From Novosphingobium sp. CECT 9465 (GTDB lineage: Bacteria; Pseudomonadota; Alphaproteobacteria; Sphingomonadales; Sphingomonadaceae): a stretch of 64,000 nucleotides of DNA. The stretch is taken from the NCBI RefSeq assembly GCF_920987055.1, contig NZ_CAKLBX010000001.1, forward strand, positions 3,210,501-3,274,500, written 5' to 3'. The translations under genes were made by a program, and so were the position numbers. The notes under the pieces are model-generated. The model was not told the DNA's origin, made no database searches, and worked only from the letters and a program-made list of their open reading frames with translations. This document shows, piece after piece, positions 36,020 to 44,588 of this stretch; position 1 is the first letter of the stretch, and each line of letters opens with the position of its first letter.

Positions 36020-36999
36020 GCAGTTCTGCGCTGATCGTCATCCCCTGCCTGAATGAAGCTGCGCACTTGCGCGGGCTTTTGCAGCAGCTTCGCGCGGACA
36101 ATCCATCCGCGCGCATCGTGGTCGCAGACGGTGGCAGCACCGATGGCAGCCGCGCCATCGTCGAAGAACTCGGCGCCGCAGATCACGGCATCATCCTCAT
36201 GGACAACCCGGATCGCATCCAGAGCGCGGGGATCAATCGTGCCGTAGCCATGCACGGCGATGGGCATGAATGGCTTGCCCGGATCGATGCCCATTGCGCA
36301 TATCCTGCAAATTACGTGGCGCGGCTGATCAAGGCCGGTACGCAGCGCAACGCCATTTCGGTCGTGGTGCCCATGGACACGATCGGGCTGTCCTGTTTCC
36401 AGAAGGCTGCGGCTGCCGCCCAGAATTCGGTCATTGGCACGGGCGGTTCGCCGCACCGCTCGAAAGGCGCGGGCGCCTATGTCGATCATGGCCACCATGC
36501 ACTGATGCAGATCGGGGCGTTTCGTTCGGTCGGCGGATACAACCTGGGCATGTCGCACAACGAGGACGCAGAACTGGACCATCGCCTGCGCATGCATGGC
36601 AGGATCTGGCTCGAACCGGATTGTACCATAACCTACTTTCCGCGCGCCACGCCGCTGGCGCTGTGGCGTCAATACCGCAATTACGGCAAGGGTCGGGCAC
36701 AAACCCTGCAATTGCATCGCATGCGACCCAAATTGCGGCAGATGATCCCGCTGGCCGTTCCGGCTGCACTCTTTCTGGCGCTTCTGGCGCCCGTACTGCC
36801 GTTGCTGGCTTTGCCACTTATGGTCTGGGCTGTATTGACGATGACTGCGGGCGCGTTGATCGGTTGGCGGTCGCGCTCTCTTTGCGCCGCAATGTGCGGA
36901 TTTGCCGCCATGATCATGCATATGGCCTGGGGGCTGGGCTTCATCCGGCAGATTGCGATGGGCAAACGCCCATTGGCTGCAATCAGGCCGCTGTCATGA
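36016..36999 (+). CDS. ExoA-like GT2 glycosyltransferase with C-terminal membrane segments
   Basis: A 327-aa glycosyltransferase. SALIVIPCLNEAAHLRGLL and RIVVADGGSTDGS are the GT2 N-terminus; LARIDAHCAYP carries the DxH/DxD-type site and NEDAELDHRLR the base region. The C-terminal third has hydrophobic spans (LAVPAALFLALLAPVLPLLALPLMVW). This resembles succinoglycan ExoA, a beta-1,3-glucosyltransferase (family knowledge). It overlaps both neighbours by 4 bases, forming a tight operon of GT4, ExoA-like and GH16 genes. Confidence 0.82.
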   Translation: MSSSALIVIPCLNEAAHLRGLLQQLRADNPSARIVVADGGSTDGSRAIVEELGAADHGIILMDNPDRIQSAGINRAVAMHGDGHEWLARIDAHCAYPANYVARLIKAGTQRNAISVVVPMDTIGLSCFQKAAAAAQNSVIGTGGSPHRSKGAGAYVDHGHHALMQIGAFRSVGGYNLGMSHNEDAELDHRLRMHGRIWLEPDCTITYFPRATPLALWRQYRNYGKGRAQTLQLHRMRPKLRQMIPLAVPAALFLALLAPVLPLLALPLMVWAVLTMTAGALIGWRSRSLCAAMCGFAAMIMHMAWGLGFIRQIAMGKRPLAAIRPLS

Positions 37000-37322
37000 A
37001 GAGGAGACGCAAGCTGCAACTGCTGCTGACCGCTGCCATAGCCGCTGTCGCTGGCGCATTGGCCCTTTCCGGTGTCCTTCCGGCGCAGCCTGACAAGGCG
37101 GTGTCCGGGCCGCCGGCAGGCCATGTTTTCGAACCTGTCTTTGCCGATGAATTCGAAGGCAGCCGTGTCGATGACGGCAAATGGCTGTTCGCATTCTACG
37201 ATCCCAAGACTGAAAAGCCGGGAATCGCAAAGCGCAACCTTTGGAACAACGGCGAACGTCAGGTCTACATGGACCCGGCATTCCTGGGCTGTTCCCCGTC
37301 AGCACCAATGGCACAGATTTGA
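36996..37322 (+). pseudogene. GH16-like glycanase, 3' truncated by an IS element
   Basis: Only about 98 native residues remain before the IS boundary at 37288. An N-terminal signal/membrane segment (LQLLLTAAIAAVAGALALSG) is followed by FADEFEGSRVDDGKWLFAFYDP and NNGERQVYMDPAFLG, the opening strands of GH16 family laminarinase/ExoK-type enzymes. The catalytic ExDxxE region should lie downstream and is lost. The frame continues about 10 codons into the IS before a stop. Relatives in succinoglycan loci cleave the EPS to control chain length. The function is certainly lost here. Confidence 0.82.
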
Positions 37323-37330
37323 GGTTGTGA

Positions 37331-37397
37331 TTTAAGGAGTGTTGGGGCTTCGTCGTAGTGACGAAGGAACGAAGATGAAGCCCCAACACTCCTTAAA
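37331..37397. repeat. 21-bp perfect inverted repeat around the orfA start, copy 2
   Basis: Arms at 37331-37351 and 37377-37397 are exact complements. The right arm begins at the G of the orfA ATG (37375-37377). The loop contains GAAGGAA, the probable ribosome-binding site, and a competing small hairpin CTTCGTC-GTAGT-GACGAAG (37348-37366). The left arm also carries AAGGAG. Long RNA hairpins at this place can block translation of transcripts entering from outside. Confidence 0.85.
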
Positions 37398-37761
37398 AAA
37401 ATCGCCGATGAAGGCCCCTGCCGAGCGGGTGGTGAAGGACATCCGGCGGCAGACCCGTCGGCACTTCTCGGCCGAAGACAAGATCAGGATCGTGCTGGAT
37501 GGCCTGCGCGGCGAGGACAGCATTGCCGAGCTGTGCCGCAAGGAAGGCATCGCCCAAAGCCTGTATTACACCTGGTCGAAGGAGTTCATGGAAGCGGGCA
37601 AGCGTCGCCTGGCTGGCGACACTGCCCGTGCCGCAACCACCGGCGAGGTGCAGGACCTGCGCCGCGAAGCCCGTGCCCTGAAGGAATGCGTTGCCGACCT
37701 GACGCTCGAAAACCGTCTGCTCAAAAAAAGTATGATCGCGGATGGGGGCGACGACGAATGA
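37375..37761 (+). CDS. IS3-family transposase OrfA, copy 2
   Basis: Same 128-aa OrfA as in copy 1: helix-turn-helix plus a C-terminal zipper. It is intact here. An A7G run at 37723-37730, 27 bases before the orfA stop, and the position of orfB in the -1 frame fit programmed frameshifting. A read-through from orfA at the run would enter orfB through KYDRGWGRRR and then MRYPAS. The ATGA overlap at 37758-37761 allows independent orfB translation. Confidence 0.88.
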   Translation: MKPQHSLKKSPMKAPAERVVKDIRRQTRRHFSAEDKIRIVLDGLRGEDSIAELCRKEGIAQSLYYTWSKEFMEAGKRRLAGDTARAATTGEVQDLRREARALKECVADLTLENRLLKKSMIADGGDDE

Positions 37762-38832
37762 GGTATCCAGCATCGGAGAAGCTCGAGATCATCCGGATCG
37801 TCGAGCAATCGCACCTACCAGCCAAGCACACGTTGGACGAGCTCGGCATTGCCCGTCGGACCTTCTACCGCTGGTACGACCGGTTCCTCGAAGGCGGCCC
37901 GGAGGCGCTGGAGGATCGGCCATCGACACCGAGCCGGGTGTGGAACCGGATCCCGCCTGACATCCATGATCAGATCATCGAGCTGGCGCTGGGGCAGTCC
38001 GAGCTAAGCCCCCGGGAACTGGCGGTGCGTTTTACCGATGAGAGGCGCTACTTCGTGTCGGAAGCCACGGTTTACCGTCTGTTGAAGGCCCACGATCTGA
38101 TCACCAGCCCGGCCTATGTCGTGATCAAGGCCGCCGATCAGTTCCACACCAAGACCACGCGGGTAAACGAGATGTGGCAGACTGATTTTACCTACTGTGC
38201 GCCTCGTCCCGGATGGTCCGGGGTGCATATGACTGGAATGCAAAGGAGAAAGGAGGAACTGAACGAATGCCTTGCCCTCTGCTGTGAGGGGGCATGAGCC
38301 CAAGCGGCGGTGACCTGCCGTCAACTGGCAGGGTGACGTAGCCCGCAGGTAAAGGGGATTGAGGCGAAGCCGTTACGCCGAGATGGTCCCCGAGGCTGTA
38401 GCGCTGGAAGGTTGAGGAACACGAACCGGTTAATCCGCATCCGAGGGCTGAAATGTCGCCTTCGCCTACACGGCTTAACAGGCGGAATGCTGATGATGGC
38501 GCCGGAGACGTATGTCGGCGACATCCGAATGTGGCCGGAAATGTAGCCCGTCCGCATGGAGCCATGGAGAGAATGCAGCCAGGCCATGGCATCGGCATCG
38601 ACTTGCGGGACGCAAGGACAAGGACTGCGACCGGCAGCCTCCCCAGCGCGCGAAAGTCCAGCATATGAACGAGGGAAGGCATGATGGAATGCCAAGGGAG
38701 TTGGCCCCGATGTCCACCGTGCTGGCGGAGTCCCCGTAGTAGTCCGCGACAGGGAAAGCCTGTCACATGGCGAAGGGGGACAGTTCAATCAGCTTGAAGT
38801 GCAAACTACCTGACCAAACGAGGTGAAGACCT

Positions 38833-40362
38833 TTGATAATCAGCGAAATGCAGCACAAGCTCGCGACGTGGGCCGAGAGCGACCAGAACCGCAAGTTCGA
38901 TCGCCTTCTCCGGCTCATTGCCGATCGGGCGTGGCTTGCCGAGGCGGCTCGGATCGTGCTGGCGTCGAGTGGCGCCAATACGCCGGGCATCGACGGAATG
39001 GACAAGCGACGGATGCAGGCCGTACTGGCAGAACAGCTGGCCAGTCTGCGAACGGACTTGCTGACGGGGAGTTATCACCCGCAGCCGGTCAGGCGAATCT
39101 ATATCCCGAAAGCCAATGGCAAGAAACGACCACTTGGTATCCCGACCCTGAAAGACCGCATCGTCCAGCGCGCGATGCTGATGGCCATGGAGCCGATCTG
39201 GGAAAGCGACTTCCATCGCCTCTCCTACGGCTTCAGGCCGGAACGCAGCGTGCATCACGCTGTCCGGACCGTGAAGATACAGTTGCAGGATAGTGGTGCC
39301 GGAGCGCGGGGCCGCTGGATCATCGAAGGTGATCTGGCGAGCTACTTCGATACGGTCCACCACCGGCTTCTGCTTCGCTGCGTTCGGCGGCGAATCCGGG
39401 ATGATCGGTTTGTTGATCTGCTCTGGCGATTCCTGAAGGCGGGCCACGTCGACCGTGGCCTGTTCGTCGCCTCAAGCGAAGGTGTACCGCAAGGCGGCGT
39501 GCTGTCGCCGCTCCTGTCCAACATCATGCTCCATGAGTTTGATGCGTGGCTGGAGGCGAAATACCTGAGCGACAAGGCGCGAAAGGATCGCTGGGCATGG
39601 AACTTCGGCATCCAGCAGGGGCGCCCCATCACGGTTCGCGAGAACCGGCAATGGAAACCTGCTGTCGCCTACTGCCGTTACGCCGATGACTTCGTTGTCA
39701 TCGTCAAGGGCACCAAGGCACATGCCGAGGCCATCCGCGAGGAATGCCGGGCCTTTCTGGAAGACGACCTGAAGCTGACGTTGAATATGGACAAGAGCCA
39801 TATCACCCACGTCGACGACGGGTTCGTGTTCCTCGGGCACCGGATTATCCGCAGGCGGGGATCGAGCGGACGCATGTCCGTGGTCTCAACGATACCCAAG
39901 GAGAAGGCCAAGACCTTCGCTCGCCGATTGGTCGAGGCTCTCTCCGGCAATCATGAGGTTGCCGCGGTGGACATGATCGACGGTCTGAACCGCCAGCTGG
40001 CGGGATGGGCTGCGTTCTACAGGTTCACCGACTTCACGGCGCGCACATTCCGGCGCATCGACACCGTCGTGTTCTGGAAAATGGCGCACTGGTTGGCGCA
40101 GAAGTACCGGTCCCGTATCAAGCCTTTGATGCGTAAATGGTACCGCATGCCGGAAACCGGCCAATCGAAGACGTGGCTGGTCTACGGTCGAAGCAATCAG
40201 GGCAATGCCGTCGGCAAGGCGCTGCGACGACTGGTCACAAGCCAGAAGATGCAGTTCCGGTGGCGGAATCCGGAGCGAAATCCCTACATCTATCGGGACG
40301 AGCTCCGAAACACCGTCACCTCCCGCTATCGTGATGTCGCCATGGCCTTGGACCAAGGTTGA
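38833..40362 (+). CDS. Group II intron reverse transcriptase/maturase
   Basis: A 509-aa intron-encoded protein. RT motifs are visible in order: NTPGIDGM, VRRIYIPKANGKKRPLGIP, DRIVQRAM, LSYGFRPERSVHHAV, EGDLASYFDTV, GVPQGGVLSPLLSN, and CRYADDFVV with the catalytic YADD. KTWLVYG and the basic C-terminal part correspond to the maturase (X) and DNA-binding regions. I see no HNH endonuclease motif (no C-x2-C pairs at the end), so it probably lacks the En domain and primes differently, for example from replication forks. The start is the TTG at 38833 behind GAGGTGAAG, or the ATG at 38848. Confidence 0.92.
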   Translation: MIISEMQHKLATWAESDQNRKFDRLLRLIADRAWLAEAARIVLASSGANTPGIDGMDKRRMQAVLAEQLASLRTDLLTGSYHPQPVRRIYIPKANGKKRPLGIPTLKDRIVQRAMLMAMEPIWESDFHRLSYGFRPERSVHHAVRTVKIQLQDSGAGARGRWIIEGDLASYFDTVHHRLLLRCVRRRIRDDRFVDLLWRFLKAGHVDRGLFVASSEGVPQGGVLSPLLSNIMLHEFDAWLEAKYLSDKARKDRWAWNFGIQQGRPITVRENRQWKPAVAYCRYADDFVVIVKGTKAHAEAIREECRAFLEDDLKLTLNMDKSHITHVDDGFVFLGHRIIRRRGSSGRMSVVSTIPKEKAKTFARRLVEALSGNHEVAAVDMIDGLNRQLAGWAAFYRFTDFTARTFRRIDTVVFWKMAHWLAQKYRSRIKPLMRKWYRMPETGQSKTWLVYGRSNQGNAVGKALRRLVTSQKMQFRWRNPERNPYIYRDELRNTVTSRYRDVAMALDQG

Positions 40363-40367
40363 ATAGA

Positions 40368-40401
40368 GAGCCGTATGCGCTGAAAGGTGCACGTACGGTT
40401 C
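40368..40401 (+). ncRNA. Group II intron domain V
   Basis: A 34-nt hairpin, GAGCCGTATGCGC and GTGCACGTACGGTTC with a GAAA-containing loop. It contains the catalytic AGC triad near the 5' base and matches the most conserved part of group II ribozymes. Confidence 0.92.
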
Positions 40402-41013
40402 GGGGAGGGGAAGCGCTTATGCGCTTCCTACTCCACTCAAGATCATCGGGTGGGGCTGGATGTACCTGTCGACCGTGCTCGACGACTTCTCGCGCTACAT
40501 TATCGCCTGGAAACTGTGCACCAACATGCGCGCCGAGGATGTGACCGACACGCTCGACCTGGCCCTTGGCGCATCGGGCTGCGACAGCGCCACGGTGCTG
40601 CACAAGCCCAGGCTGTTGTCGGATAATGGCCCCAGCTACATCGCCGGCGAATTGGCTGAATACATTGAGGCCCGGAAGATGAGCCACGTGCGCGGTGCCC
40701 CGATGCACCCGCAAACCCAGGGCAAGATCGAGCGCTGGCACCAAACCCTGAAAAACCGCATCCTGCTGGAAAACTACTTTTTGCCCGGCGACCTCGAAGC
40801 CCAAATCGAGGCCTTCGTCGAGTACTACAACCACCAGCGTTACCACGAGAGCCTGAACAACGTGACGCCCGCCGATGCCTACTTCGGCAGGGCTCCAGCC
40901 ATCATCAAACAGCGCGAAAGGATCAAGCGACAGACCATCGAACATCGGCGCTTGCAACACCGCAAGCTCGCCGCCTAACATCAACCCCCAGACGAGGTCC
41001 GCACTCCGCTAAT

Positions 41014-41604
41014 TTACGCCGCGAGTTGTGCCGAATGTTCTGACGACGGACAGCTCACATCATTGCGTCCGCTGATCTGCCAAAGACCTGTTATGCCGGG
41101 CTTCACCAAAGTGTAGGACGCGAAATACCGCCCGTAACGACGGCGTTCTGAGTCAATGATCGGCCGAGGGCCGACAAGGCTCATATCACCGACAAGCACA
41201 TTCCAGAACTGAGGCAATTCGTCCAGGCTGGTCTTTCGCAGGAAATGTCCGACCTGTGTGATCCTGGGATCGTTGCGCAACTTCTGGTCACGTTCCCAGG
41301 CGAGGCGTGATTCCGGGCAAGTGGCGAGCAGCTGCCGCAGCGTTTCATCGGCATTGCTGACCATCGACCTGAACTTGAGGCAGTGGAAATACCGCCCTCC
41401 ATGACCGATGCGGCGATGCGCGAAAAATATCGGGCCGGGGCCGCCGGAAACCCGGATGGCCAGGGCGATAACCAGCATCAACGGAAGGAAACACATCAAC
41501 GCAAGGAGCGAAATAACAATATCGCAAGAACGCAGCACATAATCACGCGGGGCGACCCGCCGGTCGGCGCCCTGACCTGCCATCGAGACTGCAATACTAG
41601 CCAT
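41014..41604 (-). pseudogene. Undecaprenyl-phosphate sugar-1-phosphate transferase (ExoY/WbaP-type), 3' truncated
   Basis: Native coding runs from the ATG at 41604 (GGAGA upstream) to the IS edge at 41054, followed by about 13 IS-derived residues. It shows the bacterial sugar transferase signature: RSCDIVISLLALMCFLPLMLVIALAI membrane segment, GGRYFHCLKFRSM, and TSLDELPQFWNVLVGDMSLVGPRP. It stops at GLWQISGRNDV, leaving out about the last 30 residues of the family, including the C-terminal segment that follows the RND motif. This enzyme starts EPS repeat-unit assembly, so its loss could shut down the pathway unless another copy exists. Confidence 0.85.
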
Positions 41605-42251
41605 TGCTCGTGTCTCCTTCGCCTTGGTCTGCACTCACCTTTGCAAGTGCACAACGAATCTACTGCGATGCAGCATAATCAGATAGCGCGATAAGGCAGG
41701 AACAACAACTGCTCTGTTACGATGAGCGCATGGAATGGTCCAAATCGATTTGAATTTAATGGTGTTTTTTGGGAACTCGAAAGATCATGATCCTTATTGG
41801 AACAATTGGCGATTACCCAATTAACTTGTTAGTTAACTAAACTTTAGTTAGCCTCACCCCCAAGCCATCAGCCATGGCACTGTAAATGCTCGTAAAAATT
41901 CCATTGCAAACAAAAGTCGCCGCGTTGCGCAACGGCAAAATTACATAAACCTCAACCAATGTGCAGTTGCAGCATCAAAAATAAATCAAAATTGTCCATA
42001 TTGGAGGCATTCCAACTTCCACCCATGAAATCCGCTTCGGATTGGAGCCAGAACCAGCCGGAATGTCGGCTTTCGGACCCGTCCAAGCCAACGACTCGGA
42101 CAATCGCACCAGTGCCATTGCGAATTCCCGATGCTGCCATGCAACGACCTTGCAGGTGCCGTACGTTGCGAGGGCCAGAATATTGAATCGCTCTATCGTA
42201 ACGCGAAGAATTCGGGCCGGTCGATCAAATACACGAAAGTAACCGGCCTGT
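41605..42251. other. AT-rich intergenic region upstream of the sugar transferase
   Basis: About 650 bases, visibly AT-richer than the surroundings, with no credible gene. A perfect 17-bp palindrome TAACTAAA-C-TTTAGTTA is at 41834-41850, next to another TTAACT-rich stretch. It is a candidate regulator site for the sugar transferase gene, about 230 bases upstream of it. Confidence 0.5.
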
Positions 42252-44588
42252 TCAGCCGGCGGCGCGGACGCGGTGGGCGCTGGAGCTGGTGAGCGAATGC
42301 AGCAGGGCGGCGACATCGCCGCTGCAGACAGGACGGCTGATAAGATAGCCTTGAATCATGTCGCACCCTTCGCGACGCAAAGCTTCAAGATCGGCGACAT
42401 CTTCAACGCCTTCGGCCAATGTTTCGATGCCCAGCGCGTCGGCAAGTGTCGTGATCGCGCGAACAATCGCATGTGCGCTGCCACCTTCGGCCAAGGCACG
42501 AACGAAACTCTGGTCGATCTTCAACTTGTCGAACGGGAACGACCGCAAATAGCTGAGCGAGGAATAACCTGTACCGAAGTCATCCAGCGCCACGCGAACG
42601 CCGAGCGACTGGATCGAATGCAGCAATTTCAGGGTGCGTTCGACATTCCCGATAAACACGCTTTCCGTGATTTCGAGTTCAAGTCGCGATGCGGGAAGGC
42701 CGGATGACGCCAGTGCCTGTACCACACACGACGTCAACCCGTCGGCCATCAGCTGGCGAGGCGATATATTGACGGCAACCGACAGGTCGCCAGGCCATGA
42801 AGCGGCAAGAGAGCAGGCCTCGCGAATGGCCCATTCGCCCAACTGGATGATCATTCCCGATTCTTCGGCAATGGGGATGAAGTCTGTCGGGCTGATCATG
42901 CCGTGTTCGGGATGGGGCCAGCGCATCAGTGCTTCGAAACCCTTCACCCGTTCTTCGGAAAGGCTGTAGAGCGGCTGGAAATAGAGTTCGAATTCGCCTT
43001 CGCGAATGGCGCGTCGCAAGTCTATTTCCATGCGGCGACGGCGGCTTGCTTCTTCATCGAGTTCCGGTTCGAAGAAATGGAAGGTGCCTTTGCCATCGCT
43101 CTTTGCACGATAGAGTGCGAGGTCGGCGCATTTGAGCAAGGCATCGGCATCATCGGCATCCTGGGGGCCGATGGCGATGCCGAAGCTGGCGGAAAGCACG
43201 AACGGACGGCCATCGACCGTCACTTCGCGATTTAGAACCGCGTCGATCGAACGGGCAATGGTGGCGCAATCGGCCGAATTGTCCAATCCGGTAATCAGCA
43301 AGCCAAATTCATCGCCGCCGAAGCGTGCGACCATGGCTTCGGGAAAGCGATCCTGCAACGCCTGGGCAACATTGCGCAGCAGTGCATCCCCTGTCGGATG
43401 GCCCATGGTGTCATTTATCGCCTTGAAGTCATCCACATCGACAAAGGCCACCAGCGTCCGGTTTTCAGAACACTGGCGCACGATCGCGCGATCCAGCTTT
43501 TCCAGGAAAAATCGCCGATTGGGCAGACCGGTGAGGCTATCGTGGAGGGAGGCGTGGGTTATCCGGCGTTCGCGTTCTTCGACGGCATCGACCATGGAAT
43601 TGAAGCTGCGCGCCAGCGAGCGTACTTCCGTGCTGCCTTCCACCTCGACTTTGGCAACCGCGCCACCACCATACTTGCGGGCAGCCGCAGCCAGAAGTCG
43701 CAATGGCCGGGCAATGCCGTGGGCCATGCGAATGCTGACCCAGGCCCCGGCAATGGCACCCGCGAGCGCGATCAGCGCCAGCACCAGTTGCAACTGGCGG
43801 AATCCCTGCAATGCCGTGGTCAGGGAATGGCTGAGCATGAGACGCGGCTCCAGACCGGCCTCAAGACTTTTCAGCGCCGAAACGTGCACCAGTTCGCTGC
43901 CCGACGCGCCTTCGACCATATCGATCTTTGCCAGCGGCAGCGCAGCCATGGCAGGCGTCATGCCGGCACGATCAAGCACCGTGCCACGCACCTCGACTGC
44001 CGAGAGCCGCGCCAGTTCGGCAAGATCAGCCGGGCCGAGCGTGTTGAACAGGACAAGCCATCCGGCAAGGTCGGGCAATTCGATCGGAACGGCAGACGCC
44101 AGCGCCAGTTCGCCATCAAGCATCGCCACGCCGCGATCTTCGCCTGAATCAAGAGCCGAGAGGATCGCATCGCCGTTGACCTGGCGCATGCCGGCCGAAT
44201 GAATGACATCGCCGTCCAGAAGCACGACCGTAGCCTCACGCGCGCCGGTCCGTTCGCGAAGGCTTGCAAGCGCACTGGCCACCGTTGCCCGGTCGCCCGT
44301 GGCAAAGGCTTCCCGAAAGCCGAAATCCCGCGCGACGACCGCCCCCGCATCGGCCATCTGCTGCTGGCGACTGGCGATGATCCGTTCGAACACGCGCGCA
44401 TTGGATGCAAGATCCCGTTCAGCTGCGCGGTGGGCGAACACGCTTATGCCGGAACTGGCAACCGTGATGGTTACGGCCATCACCATCACCATCACCAGCA
44501 AGCCGATATAGACCAGAGCCACCCGCGCACCGAGCGAGCGGGTCTTGCTTGCGATATGGCGCAATCGCCTGCGCAGATGGCCGATCAT
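42252..44588 (-). CDS. Diguanylate cyclase/phosphodiesterase (GGDEF-EAL) with periplasmic sensor and HAMP
   Basis: A 778-aa inner-membrane protein. TM1 (VALVYIGLLVMVMVMAVTITVA) is near residue 25, a periplasmic sensor region of about 230 residues follows, TM2 (LVLALIALAGAIAGAWVSI), then a HAMP domain (RPLRLLAAAARKYGGG), a GGDEF domain with intact RFGGDEF, and an EAL domain with GFEALMRW and DDFGTGYSSL intact. It could make and degrade c-di-GMP. The ATG at 44588 overlaps the stop of the cupredoxin-like gene by 4 bases. That coupling suggests the periplasmic cupredoxin-like protein feeds the sensor domain. It is close to the EPS locus, which is often c-di-GMP controlled. Confidence 0.9.
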   Translation of the reverse strand: MIGHLRRRLRHIASKTRSLGARVALVYIGLLVMVMVMAVTITVASSGISVFAHRAAERDLASNARVFERIIASRQQQMADAGAVVARDFGFREAFATGDRATVASALASLRERTGAREATVVLLDGDVIHSAGMRQVNGDAILSALDSGEDRGVAMLDGELALASAVPIELPDLAGWLVLFNTLGPADLAELARLSAVEVRGTVLDRAGMTPAMAALPLAKIDMVEGASGSELVHVSALKSLEAGLEPRLMLSHSLTTALQGFRQLQLVLALIALAGAIAGAWVSIRMAHGIARPLRLLAAAARKYGGGAVAKVEVEGSTEVRSLARSFNSMVDAVEERERRITHASLHDSLTGLPNRRFFLEKLDRAIVRQCSENRTLVAFVDVDDFKAINDTMGHPTGDALLRNVAQALQDRFPEAMVARFGGDEFGLLITGLDNSADCATIARSIDAVLNREVTVDGRPFVLSASFGIAIGPQDADDADALLKCADLALYRAKSDGKGTFHFFEPELDEEASRRRRMEIDLRRAIREGEFELYFQPLYSLSEERVKGFEALMRWPHPEHGMISPTDFIPIAEESGMIIQLGEWAIREACSLAASWPGDLSVAVNISPRQLMADGLTSCVVQALASSGLPASRLELEITESVFIGNVERTLKLLHSIQSLGVRVALDDFGTGYSSLSYLRSFPFDKLKIDQSFVRALAEGGSAHAIVRAITTLADALGIETLAEGVEDVADLEALRREGCDMIQGYLISRPVCSGDVAALLHSLTSSSAHRVRAAG

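Larger units (their letters stand above)
38197..40436 (+). mobile_element. Group II intron (retroelement)
   Basis: A 2240-bp insertion whose limits are fixed by comparison with the uninterrupted IS copy. The 5' end is GTGCG, the group II consensus GUGYG; the 3' end is CTCCAC, ending AY. A 34-nt domain V lies at 40368-40401 (GAGCCGTATGCG...GTACGGTTC). Domain VI follows (GGGGAGGGGAAGCGC-TTAT-GCGCTTCCTACTCC) with a bulged A at 40430, seven bases from the 3' end, as expected for the branch point. Domain IV carries a reverse transcriptase gene. The insertion is not next to a terminator hairpin, unlike class C introns. All required parts look intact. Confidence 0.93.
37758..40978 (+). pseudogene. 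IS3-family transposase OrfB, copy 2, split by a group II intron
   Basis: The two exons are 37758-38196 (439 nt) and 40437-40978 (542 nt); together they give the same 981-nt orfB as copy 1. The intron interrupts codon 147 after its first base, three codons beyond catalytic Asp143 in WQTDFTYF. Unspliced RNA gives a truncated protein lacking the second Asp and the Glu. Accurate splicing would restore an intact transposase, so the gene may be only conditionally broken. Confidence 0.85.
37288..41053 (+). mobile_element. IS3-family insertion sequence, copy 2, interrupted by a group II intron
   Basis: A 3766-bp composite: the same 1526-bp IS as copy 1 in the opposite orientation, plus a 2240-bp intron. 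The IS starts at GCTGTTCCCC (37288) and ends at GACGGACAG (41053). The bases flanking it (CCTGG and CTCAC) do not form a direct repeat. Both flanking genes (GH16 on the left, sugar transferase on the right) are truncated. This points to recombination between IS copies or adjacent deletion rather than a fresh insertion. Confidence 0.88.

Noticed and set aside
34877-37322. GT4, ExoA-like and GH16 genes considered as a complete succinoglycan pathway
   Set aside because: The GH16 and sugar transferase genes are truncated and polymerase (Wzy) and co-polymerase genes are absent from the window.
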